DNA of 64,000 nt from Piscinibacter gummiphilus (GCF_002116905.1 NZ_CP015118.1:3720001-3784000); one strand, 5' to 3'. Positions 35,790-44,571 are shown, numbered from the stretch's first letter. The notes: a model not told the origin generated them from the letters alone. Made by a program: numbers and translations.

Positions 35790-36917
35790 ATGAGCCACAC
35801 CTTGAACCGGCGCGGCCTGCTGGCCGGCGCCGCCGCGCTCGCGGGCGCGCGATTCGCCACACCCGCCCTCGCCCAGCCCGCGCCCATCCTGATCGGCCAG
35901 AGCCTTCCGCTGTCGGGGCCCGTCGCGCCCGCCCTCGCCCCCATCGTGCAGGGCCAGAACCTCGCGCTGGAGCAACTCAACCGCAAGGGGGGCATCACCG
36001 GCCGGCCGGTGCAGCTCGTGCAACTGGACGACGCATACGACCCGCGCCGCACCGTGGAGAACGTGCACACGCTGATCGAACGCGACAAGGTGGTGGCCCT
36101 CACGGGCCTGGCCAGCACGCCGGGCGTGGCCGCGGTGCTGCCGCTGATCGCCGAGCGCAAGGTGCCGCTGTTCGGGGTCTACACGGGTTCGCACCTGCTG
36201 CGCCTGGCCCCGAACCCGTACTTCTACACGACCACGGCCACCTACGTGGACGAGGTGAACGAATGCGTTCGGCACCTGCTGACGCTCAAGCGGGAACGCA
36301 TCGCCGTCGTGTGGCAGAACAACGAGTTCGGCAAGCTGATGCTGCCGCTCGCCGAGAAAGCCATCAAGGACCAAGGCGGCGCGCTGGTGGCCTCGGTGCC
36401 GGTGGCCGTGGACGCGTCCGACGCGCTGGCCGCCGCCGCGGCCGTCAACGCGAAGCAGCCGCAAGCGGTGCTGATGCTGTCCATCGCCGGCCCCACCGTG
36501 GTGGGCTACGTGAAGGCGCAGCGGGCCATGGGCGCCGCGCCCATCTACACGATCAGCACCGCCCTCGGCGCCCTGCCCGCGCTGGGCGACGAGGCGCGCG
36601 GCGTGGCCGTCACGCAGATCGTGCCGTACTGGCGGCAGACCGACCCGCTCGCGCGCGACTACATGGCCGAGACCCAACGCGCGAAGCAGACGCCCAGCTA
36701 CGGCCACTACGGCGCGTACCTGATGTTCCGCATGCTGTTCGAGGGCCTGCGCCGTGCGGGGCCCGTGGTCACGCCGCAGACGGTGAACCGCGGCATCGAG
36801 GGCATCCGCCAGATGAAGGTCGCGACCGGCGACATCTCGTTCAGCCCCACGAACCACCACCCGGGCCGGTTCGTCGAGATGACGATCGTGGGCCCGCGCG
36901 GCGTGTTCATCCGCTAG
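35790..36917 (+). CDS. ABC transporter substrate-binding protein (amino-acid/branched-chain type)
   Basis: A 375-residue periplasmic binding protein of the Leu/Ile/Val-binding (Peripla_BP_6) family. Seen: signal peptide with a twin-arginine-like NRRGLLAG and cleavage near ALA-QPA; then PILIGQSLPLSGPVAPAL, NRKGGITGRPVQLVQLDDAYDP and VALTGLASTPGVAAVLP, the standard family sequence. No transporter permease or ATPase genes are beside it, so it is an orphan receptor, or serves a distant transporter or sensor. Convergent with dusC, 4 bases overlapping. Confidence 0.9.
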   Translation: MSHTLNRRGLLAGAAALAGARFATPALAQPAPILIGQSLPLSGPVAPALAPIVQGQNLALEQLNRKGGITGRPVQLVQLDDAYDPRRTVENVHTLIERDKVVALTGLASTPGVAAVLPLIAERKVPLFGVYTGSHLLRLAPNPYFYTTTATYVDEVNECVRHLLTLKRERIAVVWQNNEFGKLMLPLAEKAIKDQGGALVASVPVAVDASDALAAAAAVNAKQPQAVLMLSIAGPTVVGYVKAQRAMGAAPIYTISTALGALPALGDEARGVAVTQIVPYWRQTDPLARDYMAETQRAKQTPSYGHYGAYLMFRMLFEGLRRAGPVVTPQTVNRGIEGIRQMKVATGDISFSPTNHHPGRFVEMTIVGPRGVFIR

Positions 36918-37861
36918 GCGGGCACCAGGGCCTCGCCGAAGAAGGCCTCGGCGAGTTGCACCGGGTCGTTGATGGTGCGCACCCGCAGGTAGGCCTCGCC
37001 CGCCTCGGGATAGTGCCGGCGCAGGTAGTTCAGCCACTGCTTGAGCCGCCCCGCGCGGGCGCGCGGTTCGATCTTGCGGCTCACGAGGTCCCAGAACTCG
37101 GCCATCAGCGGCATCAGCGCGTCCCACTCGAGCGGCGGGCGCGAGGGGTCGAGGATCGCGAGCGCGAGACCGGGGTACGAGACCATGCCGCGCCCCACCA
37201 TCAGGTCGTCACAGCCCGACTCGCGCCGGCACGCGGCGGCGTCCGCCGCGTTCCAGATCTCGCCGTTGGCCACCACCGGCACCTTCACCGCCTCGCGGAT
37301 GCCGGCGATGCACTCCCAGCGTGCGGGCGGCTTGTAGCCGTCTGCCTTCGTGCGGGCGTGCACCACCAGCTCGTCGGCGCCCGCGTCGGCGATGGCCTGG
37401 GCGCATTCGACGGCGCGGGCCGTGTCGGCGATGCCCAGCCGCATCTTGGCCGAGACCGGCATCTCCGGCGGCACCGCGCGGCGCACGGCCGAGACGATGC
37501 GCGCGAGCAGCTCGGGATCGGCGAGCAGCGCCGCTCCGCCGCCGTGCCGGTTCACCACCTTGGCCGGGCAGCCGAAGTTGAGGTCGACACCGGCCGGGCC
37601 CAGCGAGGCCAGGCGCGCGGCGTTTTCGGCGAGGCACACCGCGTCGGACCCCATCAGCTGCGCTCGCACCGGCACACCGGCGGACGTGCGCCCGCCGTGC
37701 TCGAGTTCGGGCACCACGCGCGTGAACACCCGCTCGGGCAGCAACGTGCCCGTGACCCGGATGAACTCGGAAACACAGCGGTCGATGCCGCCGACCCGGG
37801 TGAGGATGTCGCGCAGCGTGAAGTCGAGCAGCCCTTCCATGGGCGCGAGCAGGATGGTCAT
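36914..37861 (-). CDS. dusC: tRNA-dihydrouridine(16) synthase
   Basis: A 315-residue FMN enzyme that reduces uridine to dihydrouridine in tRNA; DusC acts at position 16. Seen: LLAPMEGLLD at the N-terminus, catalytic Cys in LNFGCPAKVVNRHGGGA, KMRLG, HARTK, NGEIW and GRGMVSYPGLA for flavin phosphate binding, and the DusC-like C-terminal helices (RLKQWLNYLRRHYPEA). The pattern fits E. coli DusC better than DusA or DusB. ATG at 37861. Confidence 0.92.
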   Translation of the reverse strand: MTILLAPMEGLLDFTLRDILTRVGGIDRCVSEFIRVTGTLLPERVFTRVVPELEHGGRTSAGVPVRAQLMGSDAVCLAENAARLASLGPAGVDLNFGCPAKVVNRHGGGAALLADPELLARIVSAVRRAVPPEMPVSAKMRLGIADTARAVECAQAIADAGADELVVHARTKADGYKPPARWECIAGIREAVKVPVVANGEIWNAADAAACRRESGCDDLMVGRGMVSYPGLALAILDPSRPPLEWDALMPLMAEFWDLVSRKIEPRARAGRLKQWLNYLRRHYPEAGEAYLRVRTINDPVQLAEAFFGEALVPA

Positions 37862-37971
37862 GGGACAACGGAGCGAAGCCCGCCATTGTCCCCGATCCGG
37901 TGCCGGGCCTCCATTTGCACGAAGGGCCGTGAACGGAGATCATGGCGGCCCCTCAGGAACGGAGACATCCG

Positions 37972-38412
37972 ATGAAAAAACTGCTCTGCCTCGCCGCCCT
38001 CGCCTGCACCCTGCCGTTCGCCTCCGCGCAGACCGCCAACGGCACGCCGGCCGCCGTCGCGAAGGACAAGGGCGCCGTCACCACGGCCAGCGGCCTCGTG
38101 TACGCCTCGATCAAGGAGGGCAAGGGCCCGAGCCCGGCCGCCACCGACACGGTCAAGGTGCACTACCGCGGCACCTTCCTCGACGGCAAGGAGTTCGACA
38201 GCTCGTACAAGCGCAACGAACCCACCAGCTTCCCGCTGAACCGCGTGATCCCCTGCTGGACCGAGGGCGTGCAGCGCATGAAGGTGGGCGGCAAGGCCAA
38301 GCTCACCTGCCCGCCGTCCATCGCCTACGGCGAACGCGGCGCCGGTGGCGTGATCCCGCCGAACGCCACGCTGCAGTTCGAGATCGAACTGCTCGAGGTC
38401 GCCGGCAAGTAA
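37972..38412 (+). CDS. FKBP-type peptidyl-prolyl cis-trans isomerase, exported
   Basis: A 146-residue periplasmic FKBP: signal peptide to ~20 (SAQ), then the FKBP fold with TASGLVYASIKEGKGPSP, VKVHYRGTFLDGKEFDSSY, LNRVIPCWTEGVQRMKVGGKAKLTCPPSIAYGERG (key hydrophobic pocket residues), and IPPNATLQFEIELLEV. Assists protein folding in the periplasm. Start ATG at 37972 preceded by GGAG; the open frame before it is not used. Confidence 0.93.
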   Translation: MKKLLCLAALACTLPFASAQTANGTPAAVAKDKGAVTTASGLVYASIKEGKGPSPAATDTVKVHYRGTFLDGKEFDSSYKRNEPTSFPLNRVIPCWTEGVQRMKVGGKAKLTCPPSIAYGERGAGGVIPPNATLQFEIELLEVAGK

Positions 38413-38421
38413 GCCGTGTGA

Positions 38422-38458
38422 CACCGGGAGGCGGGGAAACCCCTGCCTCCGCCCGGTG
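38422..38458 (+). terminator. Candidate hairpin after the FKBP gene
   Basis: CACCGGG (38422-38428) pairs with CCCGGTG (38452-38458), with an inner AGGC-GGGG/CCCC-GCCT stem and two bulges. There is no T-rich stretch after it, so it may not be a true intrinsic terminator. Confidence 0.35.
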
Positions 38459-38491
38459 GCGTCTCTTCGCGGGATGGGGAACAATCAATTC

Positions 38492-38505
38492 TGCACAGTT
38501 GTGCA
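38492..38505. promoter_or_regulatory. Perfect palindrome before the lipase-like gene
   Basis: TGCACA, GT, TGTGCA, 41 bases before the start codon at 38546. Candidate operator or activator site for the secreted hydrolase gene. Compare the imperfect copy at 35682. Confidence 0.4.
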
Positions 38506-38545
38506 TTTTGAGGCTCGTGCTTCCCCATACCAACGAAAGAGACAC

Positions 38546-40675
38546 ATGACCTTCAAACGAATCCTCACGACCTCGGTCGTGCTGGCGGCGCCTGCGTTCG
38601 CCCTGGCGGCGGGCGTCAGCCCCCGCTTCGACCTCGCGTCGCCCGCCGGCAGCCCGTTCCCCAGCGACCGCTTCACGGTCGCCGACTTCGGCCAGAAGAC
38701 CCTGCGCCGCGTGAAGCTGCCGCTGCCCGACTGCACCCAGCTGCCGTCCGACTGCGCCGACGTCCACGTGATCAACACGCTGGACGGCTTCAACGTGCAG
38801 CCGCGCCTCACGGTGCCGTTCACCGGCGCCATCGACCCCGCCACCGTCACCAGCCAGACCGTGTGGCTGCTCAACCTCGGCGACACGCTGACCGGCCACG
38901 GCTTCGGCCAGAAGGTGGGCATCAACCAGGTGGTGTGGGACGTCGCCACGCAGGTGCTGTCGTTCGAGTCGGACGAACAACTCCAGGAACACACCCGCTA
39001 CGTGCTCGTGGTGACCAATGGCGTGCGCGACACGTCGGGCGCCCCCATCGAATCGGGCGCGTTCGGCAAGTTCGAGGCGGCGCTGGACGCCGCGCAGGCC
39101 CGCAACGCCGACCTCGCCGCGTACCGCAAGCTGCTGGTCGACGCGCTGCGCTCGTGCGGCACGGGCCCGCGCATCGTCGCGGCGAGCCTGTTCACCACGC
39201 AGAGCACCACGTCCGACCTCGAGAAGATCCGCCGGCAGATCCAGCGCACGAAACCGGCGCCCGTCGATTTCCAGGTCGGCCAGTCGGCCGCCGGCCCGGT
39301 GCGCGCGAACTTCGCGGTGGCCGACGTTGCCGCCATCCAGTGGGTTCGCCAGACCGGCACCGCGCCCGCCTTCACCACATCCTTCGTGCCCACGCCCGCG
39401 CTGGCCGTGGTGCCCGGCGTCGTCGGGCAGGTCGCCTACGGCACGTTCCGCAGCCCGAACTACCTGAACGCCGACATCGTGCTGCCGGCCACGCCCACGC
39501 TCACCGGCGAACCCCAGCCGCTGGGCGCGAACACGCTCACCGCGCAGGTCTTCCTGCCCGCCGGCCCGCGCCCGGCCGCGGGCTGGCCGGTCGCCATCTT
39601 CGGGCACGGGTTCAGCGACAGCGTCTACGGCGGTCCGTGGACCCTGGCCGCGGTGCTGGCCTCGAAGGGCATCGCCTCCATCGGCATCAACGCGGTGGGC
39701 CACGGAGGCGGGCCGCTCGGCACGCTCAACGTCGTGCGCAACAGCGCGGGTCCGGTGTCCGTGCCCGCGGGCGGCCGCGGCATCGACCAGGACCACAACG
39801 GCACCATCGACGCCACCGAGGGCCTGAGCGCCGTCGGCGTCAACAGCATCGTCAGCAACCGCGACGGCCTGCGCCAGACGGTCGTGGACCTGCTGCAGCT
39901 CGTGCGCCAGGTGCAGGTGGGTGTGGACGTCGACGGCGACGGCGCCCCGGACCTGGATGCCAACCGCATCTACTACACGGGCCAGTCCCTCGGCGGCATC
40001 TACGGCACGGCGCTGCTCGCCATCGAGCCCGCGCTGAAGGCGGGTGTGCCCAACGTCGCGGGCGGCTCGCTCACCGAGGTCTCGCGCCTGGGCCTCTTCC
40101 GCCCGCTCGCCGGCGCCTACCTCGCGGGCCGCAAGCCCTCGCTGATCAACCTGCCCGACCCGAGCGGCATCGCGTTCTTCGAGAACATCCCGCTGCGCAA
40201 CCTGGCGCCGGTGGTGAACCAGGTCCCGGGCGCCATCGCGATCCAGCAGGTGTTCGACCGCAACGAATGGGTGCAGCAGTCGGGCAACCCGGTGGCGTAC
40301 GCGGCGGCGCTGCGCAAGCGGCCGCTGGCGGGCAACGCCGCGAAACCCGTGATCGTGCAGTTCGCGCTGGGCGACGTCGTGGTGCCGAACCCGGCCAACA
40401 CCGCCCTCGTGCGCGCGGGGGGTCTCGCCGACCGCACCACGATGTTCCGCAACGACCTGGCGTACGGGGCCAACCCGGCGGTCGGCAAGGCGGGCCACAC
40501 GTTCCTGACGAACCTCGCCGTGCCGGCGGCCGCACCCTTCGCGCTGGCGGCGCAGGCCCAGATCGCCACGTTCTTCGCATCGAACGGGGCCACGTTCATC
40601 GACCCGGACGGTGCGGGGCCGTTCTTCGAGACCCCGGCGTCGACGCTGCCCGAGGGGCTGAACTTCATCCCCTGA
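38546..40675 (+). CDS. Secreted lipase-like alpha/beta hydrolase with Ca-type loops
   Basis: A 709-residue exported hydrolase. Signal peptide to ~22, an Ig-like region at ~60-150 (GFNVQPRLTVPFTGAIDPATV), then an alpha/beta-hydrolase domain: oxyanion FGHGFSDS near residue 355 and nucleophile Ser ~481 in YTGQSLGGIYG. Pattern resembles the VolA-like surface-exposed lysophospholipases/lipases of Gram-negatives. Two Asp-rich loops, DQDHNGTIDATE (~414) and DVDGDGAPDLD (~465), look like EF-hand/dockerin Ca sites. One Cys pair near the start may form a disulfide. Substrate unknown; ATG at 38546. Confidence 0.82.
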   Translation: MTFKRILTTSVVLAAPAFALAAGVSPRFDLASPAGSPFPSDRFTVADFGQKTLRRVKLPLPDCTQLPSDCADVHVINTLDGFNVQPRLTVPFTGAIDPATVTSQTVWLLNLGDTLTGHGFGQKVGINQVVWDVATQVLSFESDEQLQEHTRYVLVVTNGVRDTSGAPIESGAFGKFEAALDAAQARNADLAAYRKLLVDALRSCGTGPRIVAASLFTTQSTTSDLEKIRRQIQRTKPAPVDFQVGQSAAGPVRANFAVADVAAIQWVRQTGTAPAFTTSFVPTPALAVVPGVVGQVAYGTFRSPNYLNADIVLPATPTLTGEPQPLGANTLTAQVFLPAGPRPAAGWPVAIFGHGFSDSVYGGPWTLAAVLASKGIASIGINAVGHGGGPLGTLNVVRNSAGPVSVPAGGRGIDQDHNGTIDATEGLSAVGVNSIVSNRDGLRQTVVDLLQLVRQVQVGVDVDGDGAPDLDANRIYYTGQSLGGIYGTALLAIEPALKAGVPNVAGGSLTEVSRLGLFRPLAGAYLAGRKPSLINLPDPSGIAFFENIPLRNLAPVVNQVPGAIAIQQVFDRNEWVQQSGNPVAYAAALRKRPLAGNAAKPVIVQFALGDVVVPNPANTALVRAGGLADRTTMFRNDLAYGANPAVGKAGHTFLTNLAVPAAAPFALAAQAQIATFFASNGATFIDPDGAGPFFETPASTLPEGLNFIP

Positions 40676-40683
40676 CGGCCGTC

Positions 40684-40713
40684 TTCGTTTCGTTACACGG
40701 GGATCGCGATAAT
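40684..40713 (+). promoter_or_regulatory. Candidate promoter of the PBP1A gene
   Basis: TTCGTT (40684-40689), 18-bp spacer, GATAAT (40708-40713). The GTG start at 40720 begins 6 bases after the -10 box, which suggests a leaderless message. Confidence 0.5.
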
Positions 40714-40719
40714 CGGCGG

Positions 40720-43116
40720 GTGAGATTGTCCTTTCCCCTTTCCCGGCGGCGCCAGCGGGGTGTCGCCGTCCGCAGTGTCCTGCTGGCCCTCGTGGCCTTG
40801 TGCGTGGCGGTCGTGATGACCGCCGTGGTCGGCGCCACCCTGCTGTACCAGCGGCAACCCGACCTCACGGCCCTGACCGACTACCGGCCGAAGCAGCCGC
40901 TGCGCATCTACACCGAGGACGGCGCCGAGATCGGCCAGTTCGGCTCCGAGCGGCGCTACCTCGTGCCCATCTCGCAGATCCCGAAGCAGATGCAGGACGC
41001 CGTGCTCGCGATCGAGGACGTGCGCTTTCGCGAACACATCGGCGTCGACGCCCGGGGCGTGGTGCGCGCGGTGCTGACGAACCTTTGGCGCTCGCGCCGC
41101 AGCCAGGGCGCGTCCACCATCACGCAGCAGGTGGCCCGCACGTTCTACCTCTCGTCGCGCAAGACCTACATGCGCAAGATCAACGAGATGCTGCTCGCGG
41201 TGAAGATCGAGCGCCAGCTGGGCAAGGACCAGGTGCTCGGGCTCTACATGAACCAGATCTTCCTCGGGCACCGCGCGTACGGGTTCGAGGCGGCGGCCCA
41301 GGCGTACTTCGGCAAGACGATGTCGGCGCTGTCGCTCGCGGAATGCGCGATGCTGGCCGGCCTGCCGCAGAACCCGATCTACGCGAACCCGGTCGCCAAC
41401 TTCGAGCGCGCGCGCCAGCGGCAGCGGCAGGTGCTCGACCGCATGCGCCAGGCCGGCATGATCACCGCCGAGGAGGAGCAGGCCGCGCGCGACGAGGTGC
41501 TGCACATCCGCACCGAGCGCGACACGCAGCTGCACGCCGAACACGTCGCCGAGATGGCCCGGCAGATCGTCTTCTCGCGCTACGGCGAGGCGGCCTACAC
41601 GCTGGGCCTGAAGGTCACCACCACGCTGCGGTCCGACCACCAGCAGGCCGCCTACCGTGCGCTGCGCAAGGGCATGCTCGACTTCGAGCGCCGCCAGCCG
41701 TACCGCGGCCCGGAAGACCAGGAAGACATCCCCGCCGGCCTGGGTGCCACGGATGCGGCGGTGGTCCAGCTGCTCGGCGACTACCGCGACGACGACGACC
41801 TGCGCGTGGCCATCGTCACCGAGGCGAGCCCGCAGCAGGTGGTGGCCACGCTCGCCACCGGCGAGGTGATCCAGGTGCGCGGCGAGGGGCTGCGGGCCGT
41901 GCAGGCGGCGCTGTCGTCGCGGGCCCGCGCGTCCGAATCGATCCGCCGCGGGTCGGTGATCCGGGTGGCGCAGGACCTCGCCACGAGCGGCCAGTGGGCG
42001 GTGCGCCAGTGGCCCGACGTGGAAGGCGCCTTCGTCGCCGTGGCCCCGGGCACGGGCCGCGTGCGGGCGCTGGTGGGCGGCTTCGACTTCAACCGCAACC
42101 AGTTCAACCACGCGAGCCAGGCCTGGCGCCAGCCCGGGTCCACGTTCAAGCCCTTCCTGTACTCGGCCGCGCTGGAACACGGCGTGATGCCCGCGACACT
42201 GATCAACGATGCGCCGCTCTCGCTGCCGGGCGACGTGGCCTCGTCCGGCTGGGACCCGAAGAACTCCGACGGCGCCTACGAGGGTCCGATGACGATGCGC
42301 CAGGCGCTCGCGAAGTCGAAGAACCTCGTGACCATCCGGCTCGTGAAGCTCATGGGCCCCGAAGCGGCGCGCAACTGGACCGGCCGCTTCGGCTTCGACC
42401 CCGCCCAGCAGCCCGACAACCTCACGCTGGCCCTCGGCGCCGGGCAGACCACCCCGCTGCAACTGGCCGCGGCCTACGGCACGCTCGCCAACGGCGGCTA
42501 CCGCGTGGAGCCGATGCTGATCCAGCGCATCACCGACGCCCAGGGCAACGTGCTGTTCGAAGCCCCGCCGGTCGAGATCGACGAGAGCCAGCGGTCGGTG
42601 CCCGCACGCAACGTGTTCATCACGAACAGCCTGCTCAACGAGGTGACCCGCACCGGCAGCGCGTCCCGCACCCAGGCCCAGCTCAAGCGGCCGGACCTGT
42701 ACGGCAAGACCGGCACCACCAACGACGCGGTGGACACCTGGTTCGCCGGCTTCCAGCCGAGCTTGGTGGCCGTGGTGTGGATGGGCCACGACAACCCGCG
42801 CAGCCTCGGCGCGCGCGAGTACGGGGCGACGCTGTCGATGCCCGTCTGGATCGACTTCATGTCGCAGGCCCTCAAGGGCGTGCCGGTGGAAACACCCGCG
42901 GCGCCCGAGGACGTGATCAAGATCGGTGGCGACTGGACCTACATCGAGTGGGCCTTCGGCGGCGCGAAGACGAACGTGGGCTTCGACGACGCGACCGAAT
43001 CGCTCGATGCGCCGCCGTCGTCACCCGCACCGGCCTCGGCGCCCTTGCCCGCCCCGGCCCCACCGCCGCAGCCGGTTCATCCCACGCGTGCGCCGTTCCA
43101 GACCGATCCCACGTGA
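40720..43116 (+). CDS. mrcA: Penicillin-binding protein 1A (bifunctional peptidoglycan synthase)
   Basis: A 798-residue class A penicillin-binding protein: membrane anchor at ~22-45, GT51 glycosyltransferase with catalytic Glu in AIEDVRFREHIGVD and the SQGASTITQQVARTFYL motif, an OB-like insert, and a transpeptidase with SxxK in PGSTFKP, SxN in AKSKN and KTGTT. The C-terminal ~40 residues are Pro/Ala-rich. Polymerises and crosslinks peptidoglycan in the periplasm. Start is the GTG at 40720, 6 bases after a GATAAT box; no Shine-Dalgarno is visible. Confidence 0.95.
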   Translation: MRLSFPLSRRRQRGVAVRSVLLALVALCVAVVMTAVVGATLLYQRQPDLTALTDYRPKQPLRIYTEDGAEIGQFGSERRYLVPISQIPKQMQDAVLAIEDVRFREHIGVDARGVVRAVLTNLWRSRRSQGASTITQQVARTFYLSSRKTYMRKINEMLLAVKIERQLGKDQVLGLYMNQIFLGHRAYGFEAAAQAYFGKTMSALSLAECAMLAGLPQNPIYANPVANFERARQRQRQVLDRMRQAGMITAEEEQAARDEVLHIRTERDTQLHAEHVAEMARQIVFSRYGEAAYTLGLKVTTTLRSDHQQAAYRALRKGMLDFERRQPYRGPEDQEDIPAGLGATDAAVVQLLGDYRDDDDLRVAIVTEASPQQVVATLATGEVIQVRGEGLRAVQAALSSRARASESIRRGSVIRVAQDLATSGQWAVRQWPDVEGAFVAVAPGTGRVRALVGGFDFNRNQFNHASQAWRQPGSTFKPFLYSAALEHGVMPATLINDAPLSLPGDVASSGWDPKNSDGAYEGPMTMRQALAKSKNLVTIRLVKLMGPEAARNWTGRFGFDPAQQPDNLTLALGAGQTTPLQLAAAYGTLANGGYRVEPMLIQRITDAQGNVLFEAPPVEIDESQRSVPARNVFITNSLLNEVTRTGSASRTQAQLKRPDLYGKTGTTNDAVDTWFAGFQPSLVAVVWMGHDNPRSLGAREYGATLSMPVWIDFMSQALKGVPVETPAAPEDVIKIGGDWTYIEWAFGGAKTNVGFDDATESLDAPPSSPAPASAPLPAPAPPPQPVHPTRAPFQTDPT

Positions 43117-43130
43117 TCGCGCGACTGCGT

Positions 43131-43136
43131 TATGCT
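43131..43136 (+). promoter_or_regulatory. Candidate -10 box of the argD leader
   Basis: TATGCT, ending 6 bases before the GTG of the leader peptide. The -35 region is weak. A start at about 43143 would make the leader peptide leaderless. Confidence 0.4.
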
Positions 43137-43142
43137 GTGCCC

Positions 43143-43208
43143 GTGAACGCACAGTCCCATCCCCAGCTTCGGGTGACCACCCGACGACCCGCTCGACGTC
43201 GACGTTGA
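43143..43208 (+). CDS. Arg-rich leader peptide (21 aa) ahead of argD
   Basis: A short frame beginning GTG and ending TGA, with residues VNAQSHPQLRVTTRRPARRRR: seven Arg codons in 21, six of them in the last eight positions, four consecutive before the stop. It lies at a -10-like box, precedes an intrinsic terminator (43249-43282), and the next gene is argD, an arginine-pathway enzyme. This is the layout of a ribosome-stalling attenuator sensing charged tRNA-Arg. The stop and the final Arg codons lie inside a 22-base near-palindrome (43190-43211). I recall no described arginine attenuator of this kind in Burkholderiales. Confidence 0.7.
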   Translation: MNAQSHPQLRVTTRRPARRRR

Positions 43209-43243
43209 GCGGTTTCGTCCTGCCCGAACGCCCCCGCGTTCAC
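43169..43243 (+). promoter_or_regulatory. Alternative hairpins of the arginine leader
   Basis: Three pairings are visible. TCGGGT/ACCCGA form a 6-bp hairpin at 43169-43184, inside the leader frame. GAACGC/GCGTTC form a perfect hairpin at 43226-43241. The second arm of that hairpin can instead pair with the first eight bases of the leader frame: GTGAACGC (43143-43150) is fully complementary to GCGTTCAC (43236-43243). These are mutually exclusive, as expected in attenuation. Confidence 0.6.
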
Positions 43244-43248
43244 ACGCC

Positions 43249-43282
43249 AAGGCCACGAGACCCCTCGTGGCCTTTGTTGTTT
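43249..43282 (+). terminator. Intrinsic terminator in the argD leader
   Basis: AAGGCCACGAG (43249-43259), 4-base loop, CTCGTGGCCTT (43264-43274), then TGTTGTTT. A perfect 11-bp GC-rich stem with a T-rich tail. It stands 40 bases after the leader-peptide stop and 84 bases before the argD start, so it would end transcription before argD unless prevented. Confidence 0.9.
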
Positions 43283-43365
43283 CTGGGAGCCGCCCGTCCG
43301 GGACTCCCGGGCCCGAGCGGTTCTCCGTGACCTTGTTCCCCCCCCACCTCACCAGGAACCAAGGC

Positions 43366-44571
43366 ATGAAAGACCACCCTCCCCCCGCCTCCGCGCCGTC
43401 CCCATTCGCCGCGCTGATGACCGTAACGAACCGCCCTGACACCGTCTTCATGCGCGGTGAAGGCAGCTGGCTGTGGGACGACACCGGCCGCCGGCACCTC
43501 GACGTCGTGCAAGGCTGGGCCGTCAACACGCTGGGCCACGCGCCCCCCGTGATCGCCGAGGCGCTGCGCGCGCAGGCGGACCGGGTGCTGCACATCGGCC
43601 CCGGCTTCCACAACGACCAGGCCGTCGCGCTCGCGAACCGGCTCGTGGCCCTGTCGGGCCTCGACCGCTGCTTCTTCACGAACAGCGGGGCCGAGGCCAA
43701 CGAGGGGGCCATCAAGCTCGCGCGCAAGTACGGGCGGATCCACCGGGACGGTGCCTACGAGATCATCACGTTCACGAACAGCTTCCACGGCCGCACGCTC
43801 GCGACGATGAGCGCGAGCGGCAAACCGGGCTTCGACACGCTGTTCGCGCCGCAGGTGCCCGGCTTCCCGAAGGCGCGGCTGAACGACCTCGCGAGCGTCG
43901 AGGCACTCGTGGGCCCCGGCACGGTGGCCGTGATGCTCGAACCCATCCAGGGCGAGGCCGGTGTCGTCGAGGCCACGCCGGCGTTCCTTCAGGGGCTGCG
44001 CGCGCTATGCGACCACCACGGCCTGCTGCTGATGTTCGACGAGGTGCAGACGGGCGTGGGCCGCACGGGCGACTGGTGGGGGCACACCGCACCGGGCGTG
44101 CGGCCGGACGTCATGACCCTCGGCAAGGGGCTGGGCGGCGGCGTGCCGATCGGGGCGCTGCTCGCGCGCGAGGCCGTCTGCTGCTTCGCGCCCGGCGACC
44201 AGGGCGGCACCTACAACGGCAACGCGCTCGTGTGTGCGGTGGCGTCCGCGGTGCTCGGGGCCGTCGCGGCGCCCGGCTTCCTCGAGAACGTGCACGCGCG
44301 CGGCCAGCAGCTGCGCGAGGGCCTCGAACGGATCGGCGCGCGGCTGGGCAGCGGTCCGGTGCGCGGGCGCGGCCTGCTGCTCGCGCTGGACCTGCCCGGT
44401 GCCGGCCAGGCTTCGCACGTCGCGGAGGTGCTGCGCACGCGGCCCGGGGACGGGGTGCTCGTCAACGCGGTGCAGCCGCAGCGGTTGCGCTTCGTGCCGG
44501 CGCTCAACGTGAGCGGGGACGAGGTGGCGCTGCTGCTGGACGCACTGGACGAGGTGCTGCCGGGCGCCTGA
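43366..44571 (+). CDS. argD: Acetylornithine aminotransferase
   Basis: A 401-residue class III PLP-dependent transaminase of the acetylornithine type (arginine biosynthesis, step 4). Seen: GWAVNTLGHAPPVIAEAL, FFTNSGAEANEGAIKLARK, FTNSFHGRTLATMSASG, EPIQGEAG, DEVQTGVGRTG and the PLP Lys in TLGKGLGGGVP, then GDQGGTYNGN. ArgD and related gamma-aminobutyrate/succinylornithine enzymes are close, so a different substrate is possible, but the Arg leader supports ArgD. ATG at 43366 with AGGAA upstream. Confidence 0.85.
   Translation: MKDHPPPASAPSPFAALMTVTNRPDTVFMRGEGSWLWDDTGRRHLDVVQGWAVNTLGHAPPVIAEALRAQADRVLHIGPGFHNDQAVALANRLVALSGLDRCFFTNSGAEANEGAIKLARKYGRIHRDGAYEIITFTNSFHGRTLATMSASGKPGFDTLFAPQVPGFPKARLNDLASVEALVGPGTVAVMLEPIQGEAGVVEATPAFLQGLRALCDHHGLLLMFDEVQTGVGRTGDWWGHTAPGVRPDVMTLGKGLGGGVPIGALLAREAVCCFAPGDQGGTYNGNALVCAVASAVLGAVAAPGFLENVHARGQQLREGLERIGARLGSGPVRGRGLLLALDLPGAGQASHVAEVLRTRPGDGVLVNAVQPQRLRFVPALNVSGDEVALLLDALDEVLPGA

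Noticed and set aside
43249..43282. Terminator interpreted simply as the end of the PBP1A gene
   Set aside because: It is 133 bases beyond the PBP1A stop and follows a separate -10 box and an Arg-rich frame; both functions are possible but the leader explanation accounts for more of the features.
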